A stretch of 64,000 nt of DNA from Clostridia bacterium (lineage in GTDB: Bacteria > Bacillota > Clostridia > Christensenellales > Borkfalkiaceae): contig JAFWXO010000003.1 of the NCBI GenBank assembly GCA_017545865.1, forward strand, positions 42,751-106,750. The letters run 5' to 3'. The position numbers and the translations under genes are program-made. Shown here piece by piece: positions 17,205 to 25,180 of the stretch. The notes under the pieces were generated by a model, which saw only the letters and a list, made by a program, of their open reading frames with translations, searched no databases and had not been told where the DNA came from. Numbering within the stretch: position 1 is the stretch's first letter; every line of letters starts with the position of its first letter.

Positions 17205-19202
17205 ATGAAAAAAACGGTTAAAGACTTTACGATAGACGAGAAGATTTTACTACTCGTTGGTAAAGACACCTGGTCCACTGAAGATTTAAACGGTAAACTT
17301 CCAAAACTTAGGATGAGTGACGGGCCTAACGGGCTTAGGTTCGTTACGTCGGTAGATAACGGCCTTGGCGCTACGGGCACGTCTTCATTAGTTACCGCGC
17401 CCGCAACGGCTATACCTAACGTTTCAAGCTTAGCAAACACATGGGATAAAGAACTTTGCTATTTAGCTGGTAGCACTATTGCAGACGATTGCATCGATTA
17501 CGGCGTTGACGTTTTGCTTGCGCCCGGCGTTAATATTAAAAGAACGCCCGCGGGCGGCAGAAACTTTGAATATTTTTCTGAAGATCCGTTACTTGCGGGC
17601 GAACTTTCTAAAAGTTACGTTGAAGGTGTTCAAGATAAAGGCGTTTTAGCAACGGTTAAGCATTTTTGCTTGAATAACCGCGAATACGATAGAGTTTCGC
17701 AATCGAGCGAGATTGACGAGAGAACGCTTAGAGAAATTTATCTTCCTGCGTTTGAAAAGGCGCTTGAAGCAAAGCCCGCCGCTATTATGTGCGCTTACAA
17801 TCCTATAAACGGCGTATTCACCGCTGAAAACAAAGTTATCTTAAACGATTTGTTGCGGGAAGAAATGGCGTTTGACGGGCTTATTATGTCCGACTGGTGC
17901 GCCGTTAAAAATATGTGGCGTTCAATCAAGGCAACGCTTGATCTTGAAATGCCTCTTAGATACAAGGCGTGGGATGAAATTAAATATGGGCTTGAAAAGG
18001 GTTATATAACCGAAGAGGATATTGACGAAAGAGCCCAAAAAGTTATTGATTTTATCTATAAAACTCAAAACGACAAGAAGAAAACCACCTTTACTAAGGA
18101 AGAACGCCACGAAAACGCCGTTAAAATAGCGCGTGAAAGTATGGTTTTACTTAAAAACGACGGCGCATTGCCGATAACGAGCGGTAAAGTTGCCGTTGCA
18201 GGTAGGCCGAGCCTTGGCGGTGGTGGTAGCGCGTTCGTTAAAACCGATTACGTTCAAAAACCGCTTGAAGAACTTATTAACGAAAAATCAAACGGCTCGG
18301 TTGTTGCATCGGCAAGCAGCATGGGTATCGTAGTTCATTATCCGCTTTGCACCACCAAGTTAAAGAGTTTTTACGAACTTTCATATAAGAGCGATTACGC
18401 AGTGCTTGTAATGAGCACGGGTATGATTATCGAAGGCGAAGGCTTTGACCGCGAGTCGATTAAGCTTACTGAAAAACAAGAAGAAATTATTCTTACCACT
18501 GCAAAATATTGCAAGAACGTTATCGTTGTGCTTAACTCCGGCAGCCCGATTGACGTTAGCAACTGGGCAGATAGCGTTTCCGCAATCGTTCAAGGTGGTT
18601 TTGCAGGCGAAGGCTTTAACGAAGCGCTTGCAGATATCTTGCTCGGTAATTTCTCGCCGTGCGCTAAACTTTCTGAAACTTATCCGTTGGCGTTTGAAGA
18701 TTGCCCTGCAAAGTATAGCGGCGATGGTTTTGTTGATAGATATTGCGACGGGGTTTACGTTGGTTATAGATACTACGATACCTTTGGCGTTCCTGTTGCT
18801 TATCCGTTCGGCCACGGCTTGTCTTACGCGGAATTTGAATATAGTGATTTAAAGGTGACCGGCAAGGAAACCGCCTTAAAGGTAAGTTTTACAGTTAAAA
18901 ACGTTTCCGATATAGATGCTAACGAAGTTTGCCAAGTTTACGTTAAAGACGTGTTTGCTTCCGTTTCTCGCCCCGAAAAAGAACTTAAAGGCTTTAAGAA
19001 AGTATTCTTAAAAGCAGGTGAAGAAAAGAGGGTTGAAATTGAGCTTGACGATAGAGCGCTTGCCTTCTATAGTCCGATACTTAAAAAGTGGCATATCGAG
19101 AATGGTGACTTTGAAATTCTCGTAGGCTCATCTTCTCAAGATATTAGGTTAGTAGAAAATTTAAAAGTTGAACTTGATGAGTTAGAACAATATTCATATT
19201 AA
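17205..19202 (+). CDS. GH3 family beta-glucosidase-type glycoside hydrolase
   Basis: A cytoplasmic 665-aa retaining exo-glycosidase. The domains in order are a TIM barrel (about 1-285), with DVLLAPGVNIKRTPAGGRNFEYFSEDP and the nucleophile motif GLIMSDWCAV (Asp230), an alpha/beta sandwich (about 300-520), with VMSTGMIIEGEGFDRESI likely carrying the acid/base residue, and a C-terminal fibronectin-III-like domain (about 550-650). No signal peptide is present. The sequence is that of beta-glucosidase or beta-xylosidase types. The exact sugar is not readable. The gene is divergent from an AraC regulator and ends in a bidirectional terminator. Confidence 0.92.
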   Translation: MKKTVKDFTIDEKILLLVGKDTWSTEDLNGKLPKLRMSDGPNGLRFVTSVDNGLGATGTSSLVTAPATAIPNVSSLANTWDKELCYLAGSTIADDCIDYGVDVLLAPGVNIKRTPAGGRNFEYFSEDPLLAGELSKSYVEGVQDKGVLATVKHFCLNNREYDRVSQSSEIDERTLREIYLPAFEKALEAKPAAIMCAYNPINGVFTAENKVILNDLLREEMAFDGLIMSDWCAVKNMWRSIKATLDLEMPLRYKAWDEIKYGLEKGYITEEDIDERAQKVIDFIYKTQNDKKKTTFTKEERHENAVKIARESMVLLKNDGALPITSGKVAVAGRPSLGGGGSAFVKTDYVQKPLEELINEKSNGSVVASASSMGIVVHYPLCTTKLKSFYELSYKSDYAVLVMSTGMIIEGEGFDRESIKLTEKQEEIILTTAKYCKNVIVVLNSGSPIDVSNWADSVSAIVQGGFAGEGFNEALADILLGNFSPCAKLSETYPLAFEDCPAKYSGDGFVDRYCDGVYVGYRYYDTFGVPVAYPFGHGLSYAEFEYSDLKVTGKETALKVSFTVKNVSDIDANEVCQVYVKDVFASVSRPEKELKGFKKVFLKAGEEKRVEIELDDRALAFYSPILKKWHIENGDFEILVGSSSQDIRLVENLKVELDELEQYSY

Positions 19203-19208
19203 AATAAG

Positions 19209-19233
19209 AAAACCTCGGCTAAGCCGAGGTTTT
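19209..19233. terminator. Bidirectional terminator between GH3 and AEC transporter genes
   Basis: An 11-bp perfect stem (AAAACCTCGGC) with TAA loop. Confidence 0.85.
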
Positions 19234-19243
19234 AAAATGCAGT

Positions 19244-20233
19244 TTATAATAAAACGGTAAAGAGTAGGAACATAAGCGGTATCGTTAGTATGCACGCCAT
19301 ACACGATAACAAAACGTAAGCCGAAGCGGATTTTGAATCGCCACCGTAAATTATCGGTAAAAGCGCAGTACTCGTTGCGCAAGGCATTGAGAGTAAGAAC
19401 ACTAAAACGTATTTAATCGTTTCGGCAATCGGCAAGAAGGAAACGCAAAGCATAGTAAGAATTGACATTACTATGAGTTTGAAAAAGCAAACGACGTATC
19501 CCCATTTATCAAGGAACAAGTCTTTAAGGTTAGCCCTTGCAAGTTTCATACCGATAACGGTCATTGAAAGAGGGGTTACTAAGTCGCCTATAACGTCAAG
19601 GCTTGCGATGAGTTTTGAAACGATTAAATTTGTGGTCGTGCCTTCCTTCGTAAGGCTAACGAAAGGAACTTTGATCGTTAAGAAGAATATAAAGCCTAAA
19701 ATAATTGCGATAATCGTGGGGTTTAAGATAACCTTTTTTAAAGATATTTTACTTTTATCGCCGGTTATTATGTAAACGCCGAGCGTCCAGTTAATAAACA
19801 AGAAAACGGAAACTAAAACGGCGGCGTAAATCATCGCTTCGCCAAGCACGGGGCTATCTGCAAACACTATTTGCAAAAATGGGAAACCCATAAAGCCTGC
19901 ATTAGAAAACATAGATCCGTATCTTACAACGCTTTTCTTTGCCGTGTCGCCTTTATTTTTGATTACGAGCATCATTATAACCGCCATAATCAAGTGAATA
20001 ACGATGGTAAGACCTGCTACGATTAAAACGTTTTTGCCTATTTTAGCGCTAAAACTCGTGTTTTGAAAACTCATTAAAACCATTATCGGTTGAGCGCCGT
20101 ATAAAACAAGGTTAGAAAAAGCGCCTTCTGATTTTTCGTTTAAAAGTTTTGTTTTAACTAATAAAAAACCTGGAACGGCTAAAATAACTAGTGAAACAAC
20201 CGCTATTAAAACGGTTAAAAAACTTATTTGCAT
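19244..20233 (-). CDS. AEC family transporter (auxin efflux carrier type)
   Basis: A 329-aa membrane protein with about ten hydrophobic segments in two halves, as usual for the AEC family. The N-terminal half includes PGFLLVKTKLL and a long segment with NAGFMGFPF, the family hallmark (normally NxGFxGxP). The C-terminal half includes MPCATSTALLPIIYGGDSKSA. Bacterial AEC proteins move organic acids such as malate or malonate. The substrate here is open. It overlaps the PAP2 gene upstream by 10 bp and is transcribed with it. Confidence 0.88.
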   Translation of the reverse strand: MQISFLTVLIAVVSLVILAVPGFLLVKTKLLNEKSEGAFSNLVLYGAQPIMVLMSFQNTSFSAKIGKNVLIVAGLTIVIHLIMAVIMMLVIKNKGDTAKKSVVRYGSMFSNAGFMGFPFLQIVFADSPVLGEAMIYAAVLVSVFLFINWTLGVYIITGDKSKISLKKVILNPTIIAIILGFIFFLTIKVPFVSLTKEGTTTNLIVSKLIASLDVIGDLVTPLSMTVIGMKLARANLKDLFLDKWGYVVCFFKLIVMSILTMLCVSFLPIAETIKYVLVFLLSMPCATSTALLPIIYGGDSKSASAYVLLSCMACILTIPLMFLLFTVLL

Positions 20234-20886
20234 AATTTATCCTTTAATATAAGTATTGTCGTGTAAAAGAGTGAAACGAGAGCAAGGGATAATATAATTC
20301 CACCCAAAATATCCGTAAACCAATGAACGCCAGATATAAGCCTACCAACAACCATAACCGCCATTAAGACTGCTCCAACGATAAAAGCCGTGATTTTAAG
20401 CGGTTTATTTTTAATCAAATCTTTCAAAACGATTATCGCAGAAGATACAACGCAAATGGAAAGTAGAGTGTGGGAAGACGGGTAAGACGCTTCAAGTTCA
20501 CCGTCAATAAGCACGGGGCGGTAGTTGATAATCACAATTTCAAACAAAACGTAAAAGGCTAAAACTATAACGTAAAACGCGCCGAGCGCCCAAATTTTAT
20601 AGTCAACGCTTTTAAAACTTTTACCTTTTATGAGTTGAACGAGACCTAAAACAACGAAAGCACCCATAATTAAAAAGGTAAAAAGCCCTAACTTTTCAGT
20701 TACGCCGTACATCGTTTGGTTAACGCCGAGTTTTAAAAAGATTTTTGCGTTAAGGCTTGCAAAACCTATTTTAGAGCCGAGCGGACCAACGGGTTGAACG
20801 CCAACGATTTTAACGAGTAAAGTAAAGATGATAAAAAGCAAAAACAAGGAGGCAGTTATTAAGGAAAAGAGTTTAGATTTCTTCAT
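20224..20886 (-). CDS. PAP2 superfamily membrane phosphatase
   Basis: A 220-aa protein with about six membrane segments and the three PAP2 motifs: NYRPVLID, then SYPSSHT, then GRLISGVHWFTDILGG with the catalytic His and Asp. Family members dephosphorylate phosphatidate, undecaprenyl or phosphatidylglycerol phosphates at the membrane. In motif 1 the consensus Lys seven residues before Arg is Glu (EIVIINYRP), which is unusual, so either activity is altered or another residue substitutes. It is the first gene of a two-gene operon with its own strong promoter. Confidence 0.88.
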   Translation of the reverse strand: MKKSKLFSLITASLFLLFIIFTLLVKIVGVQPVGPLGSKIGFASLNAKIFLKLGVNQTMYGVTEKLGLFTFLIMGAFVVLGLVQLIKGKSFKSVDYKIWALGAFYVIVLAFYVLFEIVIINYRPVLIDGELEASYPSSHTLLSICVVSSAIIVLKDLIKNKPLKITAFIVGAVLMAVMVVGRLISGVHWFTDILGGIILSLALVSLFYTTILILKDKLCK

Positions 20887-20923
20887 TTTTCACCCCTTAG
20901 TAAGAGTTATAAACGTTGTAAAA

Positions 20924-20952
20924 ATTATATCACTTTAAATAGATATAGTCAA
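20924..20952 (-). promoter_or_regulatory. Predicted PAP2-AEC operon promoter
   Basis: On the minus strand TTGACT (20947-20952), 17 bp, TATAAT (20924-20929). Confidence 0.8.
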
Positions 20953-20965
20953 TAAAACACGGGTA

Positions 20966-20994
20966 TTGACTTTAACAAAATAATTTATTAAAAT
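20966..20994 (+). promoter_or_regulatory. Predicted promoter of nucleotide-sugar dehydratase
   Basis: TTGACT (20966-20971), 17 bp, TAAAAT (20989-20994). Confidence 0.7.
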
Positions 20995-21029
20995 AAATTG
21001 TAGCAATATGGAGCGAGCGCAATAGACTT

Positions 21030-22148
21030 ATGAGAATTAAAAACAATACTAATAGAAAACCTATATTTTTTGTGACCGACGATGATATTAAAGACCTTTT
21101 GGGTAGAGATCAAGTTAAAGTTGACCTTGACCAAATTAAAGGATATATAAAGAATAAAGTTGTTTTGGTAACGGGTGGCGGTGGATCTATCGGCAGCGAA
21201 CTTTGCCGTCAAATAGCAACCTTTGATCCTAAAAAACTTATCATACTTGATTATTACGAAAATAACGCTTACGATATCGAGCAAGAACTTTTAAGAAAAC
21301 ACCCCGAAATAAATCTCGTAACGCTTATTGCAAACGTTAGAGAAAAGGATAAAATTAGAAAAGTATTCGAAACCTATCGCCCGCAAATCGTTTTCCACGC
21401 CGCAGCGCACAAACACGTTCCGCTAATGGAAACAAGCCCCAACGAAGCGGTTAAGAACAACGTGTTCGGAACGCTCAACGTTGCAAGAGCTGCCGATGAG
21501 TTCAATGCCGAAACTTTCGTTCAAATATCTACCGATAAGGCGGTTAATCCCACTAATATTATGGGCGCAACCAAGCGCATTTGCGAAATGATTATTCAAA
21601 CGATAGGTCGCCATAGTAAAAACACGAAGTTCGTTGCCGTTAGGTTTGGAAACGTTCTTGGCTCTAACGGTTCGGTTATTCCGTTATTTAAAAAGCAAAT
21701 AGAAGAAGGTGGCCCAGTAACCGTTACCCATAAAGACGTTGTAAGATATTTTATGACGATAAAGGAAGCCGTATCCTTAGTTTTACAAGCAGGCGCATTT
21801 GCAAAGAGTGGGCAAATATTCGTTTTAGATATGGGCGAACAGGTTAAGATTTACGACTTGGCTGTTAACCTTATCAAACTTTCAGGCTTAGAGCCAAACG
21901 TTGATATTGATATAGTTTGCACGGGGCTTAGACCTGGCGAAAAGCTTTACGAAGAGCGTTTAATGGAAGAAGAAGGCTTGCAAAAGACTGCAAACGGGCT
22001 TATCTCTATCGCAAGACCTATCGCTCTTGACGAGAAAAAACTTTGGGCAATTTTAGATAGGCTTTATATTGAAGCGTATTCTGAAGCGGACGATATGAAA
22101 CGCTTAGTAAAAGAACTCGTTGATACTTATACCATCGATGAAAGATAA
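21030..22148 (+). CDS. Nucleotide-sugar 4,6-dehydratase/epimerase (CapD/FlaA1-type)
   Basis: A 372-aa soluble enzyme of the extended SDR class that acts on UDP-GlcNAc-type sugars. The NAD-binding motif VTGGGGSIGSELCRQ lies at about residues 49-62, FHAAAHKHVPLME follows, and the catalytic Thr-Asp-Lys block is STDKAVNPTNIMGATKR. Large CapD proteins have four N-terminal membrane segments. This one lacks them and begins with a short domain (DDDIKDLLGRDQVKVD) that in long homologs links membrane and catalytic parts. It therefore resembles a catalytic-only form. No other polysaccharide genes adjoin it. A 13-bp bidirectional terminator follows. Confidence 0.9.
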   Translation: MRIKNNTNRKPIFFVTDDDIKDLLGRDQVKVDLDQIKGYIKNKVVLVTGGGGSIGSELCRQIATFDPKKLIILDYYENNAYDIEQELLRKHPEINLVTLIANVREKDKIRKVFETYRPQIVFHAAAHKHVPLMETSPNEAVKNNVFGTLNVARAADEFNAETFVQISTDKAVNPTNIMGATKRICEMIIQTIGRHSKNTKFVAVRFGNVLGSNGSVIPLFKKQIEEGGPVTVTHKDVVRYFMTIKEAVSLVLQAGAFAKSGQIFVLDMGEQVKIYDLAVNLIKLSGLEPNVDIDIVCTGLRPGEKLYEERLMEEEGLQKTANGLISIARPIALDEKKLWAILDRLYIEAYSEADDMKRLVKELVDTYTIDER

Positions 22149-22166
22149 AAAGGCTTCAATTAGCCA

Positions 22167-22206
22167 AAAAAACAAAGCGCGGTCAAAAATAACCGCGCTT
22201 TGTTTT
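22167..22206. terminator. Bidirectional terminator closing the dehydratase gene and the microcompartment operon
   Basis: A 13-bp perfect stem AACAAAGCGCGGT with complement, flanked by A-run and T-run. Confidence 0.9.
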
Positions 22207-22237
22207 GCTGTGTAAATATATAAAATTTTATAAGGAA

Positions 22238-22627
22238 TTAAAGTAAGTATACGGGAAGTTCTTCGCCACAAGCAAAGATCTTTCCGTTTTTGTTTTCAAC
22301 CTTTTTTGCAGGCTTTTTAACCGCTTTTTCAGCCTTTACGGGCTCTTCTTTAACGGGAGCGGGTTTTTCTTCGATAACCGTTTCAACGGGCTTTTCAACC
22401 TTTTTTACCGTCGTTTTAATAGCGGTAGGCTTTTTAGCCGTGGTAGTTTTAGTAGCGGTAGGTTTTTTAGCGGTGGTAGATTTAGCCACTTGCTTTTCAA
22501 CCATATCCATAACTTGCTCGTCGGTTGCGCCGATAACGGTGCTATTTATCATATCGGGCGCTTCGGTTTTAACCTTGCTATATCCGTTGTTTTCAACTCT
22601 TTTGATTGCGTTTTTACCTATTGACAT
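22238..22627 (-). CDS. Disordered Lys/Thr/Pro-rich microcompartment protein, possible McdB-like partner
   Basis: A 129-aa protein, last gene of the microcompartment operon. The ATG at 22627 is preferred because AAAGGAG stands before it. It overlaps the parA stop by 14 bp, which implies tight coupling to ParA. Residues 1-45 are mixed. Residues about 46-115 are low complexity with an internal repeat (TTAKKPTATKT, TTAKKPTAIKT) and then Pro/Glu/Lys runs. It ends in a hydrophobic tail, ACGEELPVYLL. The composition is that of an intrinsically disordered, positively charged protein, as in McdB proteins that pair with ParA-like McdA on carboxysomes. The last three residues YLL also end the EutP-like protein (23421-23927). 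Function is inferred. Confidence 0.7.
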   Translation of the reverse strand: MSIGKNAIKRVENNGYSKVKTEAPDMINSTVIGATDEQVMDMVEKQVAKSTTAKKPTATKTTTAKKPTAIKTTVKKVEKPVETVIEEKPAPVKEEPVKAEKAVKKPAKKVENKNGKIFACGEELPVYLL

Positions 22628-23405
22628 AACTTTCAATCTCCTTTGTAAGCGCAATGTATTCTTGCGCGCTCCTACTTGATTTTTTAAACGCTACTACGGG
22701 AACGGAATTGTCTTGCGACCACTCGATAGTGCTGTCAACTCTAACGTAGGTATCGAAAAGTCTAACGCCGTCCATTTCTTTGAGTGTTTCAAGTGTTTGT
22801 TTGAAGTATTTTTTTCTTTCGTCAGCCTTAGTAACGGCAATTCCTAAAATTTCGAGTTTTGGCGAAATTTCTTTAACTTGCTCGGTGAACTCAAACATAT
22901 TAGCAAGGCCGAATAAACCCCAAGGGCTTGCTTCAACGGGGATAATGAGATAGTCGCTTGCGCATAAAACGTTCATAACCCAACCGCCGAGCGTTGGAGG
23001 AGCGTCGATCAAGATATAATCGTAATATCCTCTTGCTCTAACGGGTTCTAAAATCTTTTTAAACACCGTTTCGCGTTGCCATTTTGAAAAGAGTTCAAAC
23101 TCAATTCCGCTCATAAGCGAAGAAGACGGAACGAGATCAAGCCCTTCGTATTCAGTTTCGGCAATGCAAGAAGAAAGGTCTTTACCGTCCTTAATCGCCG
23201 AGTAAATATTTTTACCGCCTTCGGCAAAGGATAAAGCCTTTTCTTCGTCAAAATACGATATGGTAAGGTTGAGTTGCATATCGCCGTCAATCATTAAAAC
23301 CTTTTTGCCGTCAAGCGCCAAAGCGCAGGCAACGTTTGAACAAGTGGTAGTCTTTCCGCTACCGCCTTTATTGTTGGCAAATGCAATAACTTTCGTTTTG
23401 CTCAT
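22614..23405 (-). CDS. ParA/MinD-family ATPase in microcompartment operon (McdA-like)
   Basis: A 263-aa ATPase with the deviant Walker A motif NNKGGSGKTT (residues 11-20, signature lysine present), MIDGDMQLN for A', and Walker B in DYILIDAPPTLG. The length and motifs fit ParA proteins that form gradients on the nucleoid. No ParB or parS-like context is near. Instead it sits between a EutP-like GTPase and a disordered Lys-rich protein at the end of a microcompartment operon. By analogy with McdA of carboxysomes it may spread microcompartments along the cell (inference). Nitrogenase-like or plasmid roles are unlikely from the context. Confidence 0.88.
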   Translation of the reverse strand: MSKTKVIAFANNKGGSGKTTTCSNVACALALDGKKVLMIDGDMQLNLTISYFDEEKALSFAEGGKNIYSAIKDGKDLSSCIAETEYEGLDLVPSSSLMSGIEFELFSKWQRETVFKKILEPVRARGYYDYILIDAPPTLGGWVMNVLCASDYLIIPVEASPWGLFGLANMFEFTEQVKEISPKLEILGIAVTKADERKKYFKQTLETLKEMDGVRLFDTYVRVDSTIEWSQDNSVPVVAFKKSSRSAQEYIALTKEIESYVNR

Positions 23406-23420
23406 AAGTTCTCCGTTTAT

Positions 23421-23927
23421 TTATAAAAGATAAGTTTCAACCGACTTGTTGTTAGCGGTTACTTTTGGTTTTTCGTTTTGCATAGAAGTTTGTTTAGTCG
23501 GCTTTTCATTTAAAAAGTCAACTAACTCTTGAACTCCTTCGCCCGTTATTGAACTTACTGGGAAAATCTTTTTGCACCCAGCGAGTTTAAGCCAGTTTGC
23601 AACGCGCGTAACGTTAGCGTCAGGCTTATCGATGCCCGTTATAATTCCGATAGCCTCACGGTTAACCATGCTCGTTAAACAAGGTGAGAAAATGGAATAT
23701 GGCTCGTTTGCCGAAAGTACCAAGCCAACAACGTCCGCCTCGTAAGCGTAAAGGGCGAGCGCGCCACTCGTTTCACGGCGTTCGGTGTATTCGCCGGGGG
23801 TGTCGATAACGGTATCAAAATAGTAAACGTATTGAGTTTTATCGTATTTAATCTCTTCGCCGAGTAGCGCTTGCTTTAAGGTTGTTTTGCCTGCTCCCAC
23901 TCTGCCAAATAGCATTATTTTTTTCAT
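23421..23927 (-). CDS. EutP/PduV-like small GTPase of the microcompartment
   Basis: A 168-aa Ras-like P-loop protein. The G1 motif GRVGAGKTT is at residues 8-16, DTPGEY (G3) at 42-47, and the G4 position reads TGIDKPDAN, as in the EutP/PduV family. PduV associates with the outside of Pdu microcompartments and influences their movement, which suits the ParA next door. After the domain (to about residue 145) it has a flexible tail that ends KSVETYLL. The same three terminal residues occur in the disordered protein two genes on. The usual nucleotide preference of the family is not certain. Confidence 0.87.
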   Translation of the reverse strand: MKKIMLFGRVGAGKTTLKQALLGEEIKYDKTQYVYYFDTVIDTPGEYTERRETSGALALYAYEADVVGLVLSANEPYSIFSPCLTSMVNREAIGIITGIDKPDANVTRVANWLKLAGCKKIFPVSSITGEGVQELVDFLNEKPTKQTSMQNEKPKVTANNKSVETYLL

Positions 23928-23950
23928 AAAAACCGACTTATAGGGTAGTT

Positions 23951-24310
23951 TTAGGTTTTAGTAACGTCGCAACAAATATATCCGAGCTTATTTTTAAAAT
24001 AGTCGTTAATAGCGTTGAAAGCAGCTTCAACGGAAGAAACGCTACCAGTTATTATCAAAGTGCCCGTAAATCTATCAACGAATCCAACTTCCGCTCCTGA
24101 AGATTTCATAGCGATGTCCGCTGCGATAACCGCGCTTTCGTAAGGGATAACGGTGAAAACACCGATTGCGCTACGAGTATAATCGCCAGTCGGGTCTAAG
24201 CCAAGTTTAGTATAAAGAGTTTCGCCGGGGTTTGCGATAATGTGGCAAAGGGTTATTTGTTTGCCCGGAACGAACTCTTGAATTATTCTCATTTTATCGT
24301 GCATTTCCAT
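23951..24310 (-). CDS. Permuted BMC-H shell protein, EutS/PduU type
   Basis: A 119-aa shell protein of the circularly permuted BMC-H class. The opening RIIQEFVPGKQITLCHIIANPG and the later IGVFTVIPYESAVIAADIAMKSSGAEVGFVDRFTGTLIITG are hallmarks of EutS/PduU, where strand order is permuted and a small beta-barrel covers one face of the hexamer. It lies between the activase and EutP genes. An 81-bp gap upstream contains the palindrome GTTAAAATT/AATTTTAAC. PduU is known to be a docking site for PduV, and here both genes are adjacent, which supports a conserved pairing. Confidence 0.92.
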   Translation of the reverse strand: MEMHDKMRIIQEFVPGKQITLCHIIANPGETLYTKLGLDPTGDYTRSAIGVFTVIPYESAVIAADIAMKSSGAEVGFVDRFTGTLIITGSVSSVEAAFNAINDYFKNKLGYICCDVTKT

Positions 24311-24391
24311 ATAGTCACCTATAATATAAAATCAATCCACAACTTTTTGGCTGCGTCAAAAAAGATAACTGTTAAAATTTTAATTTTAACT

Positions 24392-25180
24392 TTAACCGCC
24401 GATTTGAATTTTAAGCCCGCTTTCTTCCGCAACGGACTTTAAATATTCCATTTTTTCTTTGGTTGGCGGTTCAATATCTTTAAGGGCGTAATTTCTGTGA
24501 AGCCCCGTGTATTTATCTTGCCCAAGCCTATGGTATGGGAGCAAGTGGTGTTCCTTAACGCCTTTTAAAGTCGACGCGAACTTGGAGATTGCTTTAATTT
24601 CTTCAGCCGTGTCGTTAAAGGTTGGAATAACGGGCGTTCTAATAATGAGTTCAACTCCGCTTTCCGCTATCTTTTTGGCGTTTTCAAGTATCCTTTCGTT
24701 GCCAGACGTTGTGTATTCCTTATGCTTTTTGCTATCCATATGCTTAATATCCATAAGGCAAAGATCAAGATAGGGAAGAACGCTTTCAATCACTTCAAAC
24801 GGAGCGTTTGCCGTCGTTTCAATAGCCGTGTGCAAACCTTCGTTTTTAAAAGCTCTTAATAAATCTCTTGCAAACTCGGGTTGAGCAAGCACTTCGCCAC
24901 CGGATAAAGTAACGCCACCGCCACTCCTTCTATAAAAGGGAACGTCTGCTAAAACTTCGGGGATAAGGTCTTTAACCAAAACGTCTTTTCCAACGGTTTT
25001 TGGCGAGCCGTTTTCGTAAAGAGTTTCAATATCGTAACGTTGGGATTCTGGGTTGCAACACCAAGCGCAACGCATAAAACAACCCTTTAAAAAAACGATC
25101 GTTCTAATGCCAGGTCCGTCGTGAATAGAGAACCTTTGAATATTAAATATTCTGCCTTTGGTGTTTAAGTAATCCATCAA
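24392..25180 (-). CDS. Glycyl radical enzyme activase (radical SAM)
   Basis: A 262-aa enzyme that uses S-adenosylmethionine and a [4Fe-4S] cluster to install the glycyl radical on the dehydratase encoded just upstream (stop and start are adjacent). The cluster ligands are Cys34, Cys38 and Cys41 (CFMRCAWC). The activase signature GRIFNIQRFSIHDGPGIRT is at the N-terminus, and GGVTLSGGEVLAQPEF follows. Many activases of dehydratase-type glycyl radical enzymes have an extra ferredoxin-like insert with two more clusters after the first motif. It is absent here, so this is a short, PFL-activase-like form. Confidence 0.93.
   Translation of the reverse strand: MMDYLNTKGRIFNIQRFSIHDGPGIRTIVFLKGCFMRCAWCCNPESQRYDIETLYENGSPKTVGKDVLVKDLIPEVLADVPFYRRSGGGVTLSGGEVLAQPEFARDLLRAFKNEGLHTAIETTANAPFEVIESVLPYLDLCLMDIKHMDSKKHKEYTTSGNERILENAKKIAESGVELIIRTPVIPTFNDTAEEIKAISKFASTLKGVKEHHLLPYHRLGQDKYTGLHRNYALKDIEPPTKEKMEYLKSVAEESGLKIQIGG

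Noticed and set aside
22290-22679. Open frame of 129 codons on the plus strand opposite the Lys/Thr-rich gene
   Set aside because: Hydrophobic mirror of the repetitive Lys/Thr codons; no ribosome site and no own promoter.
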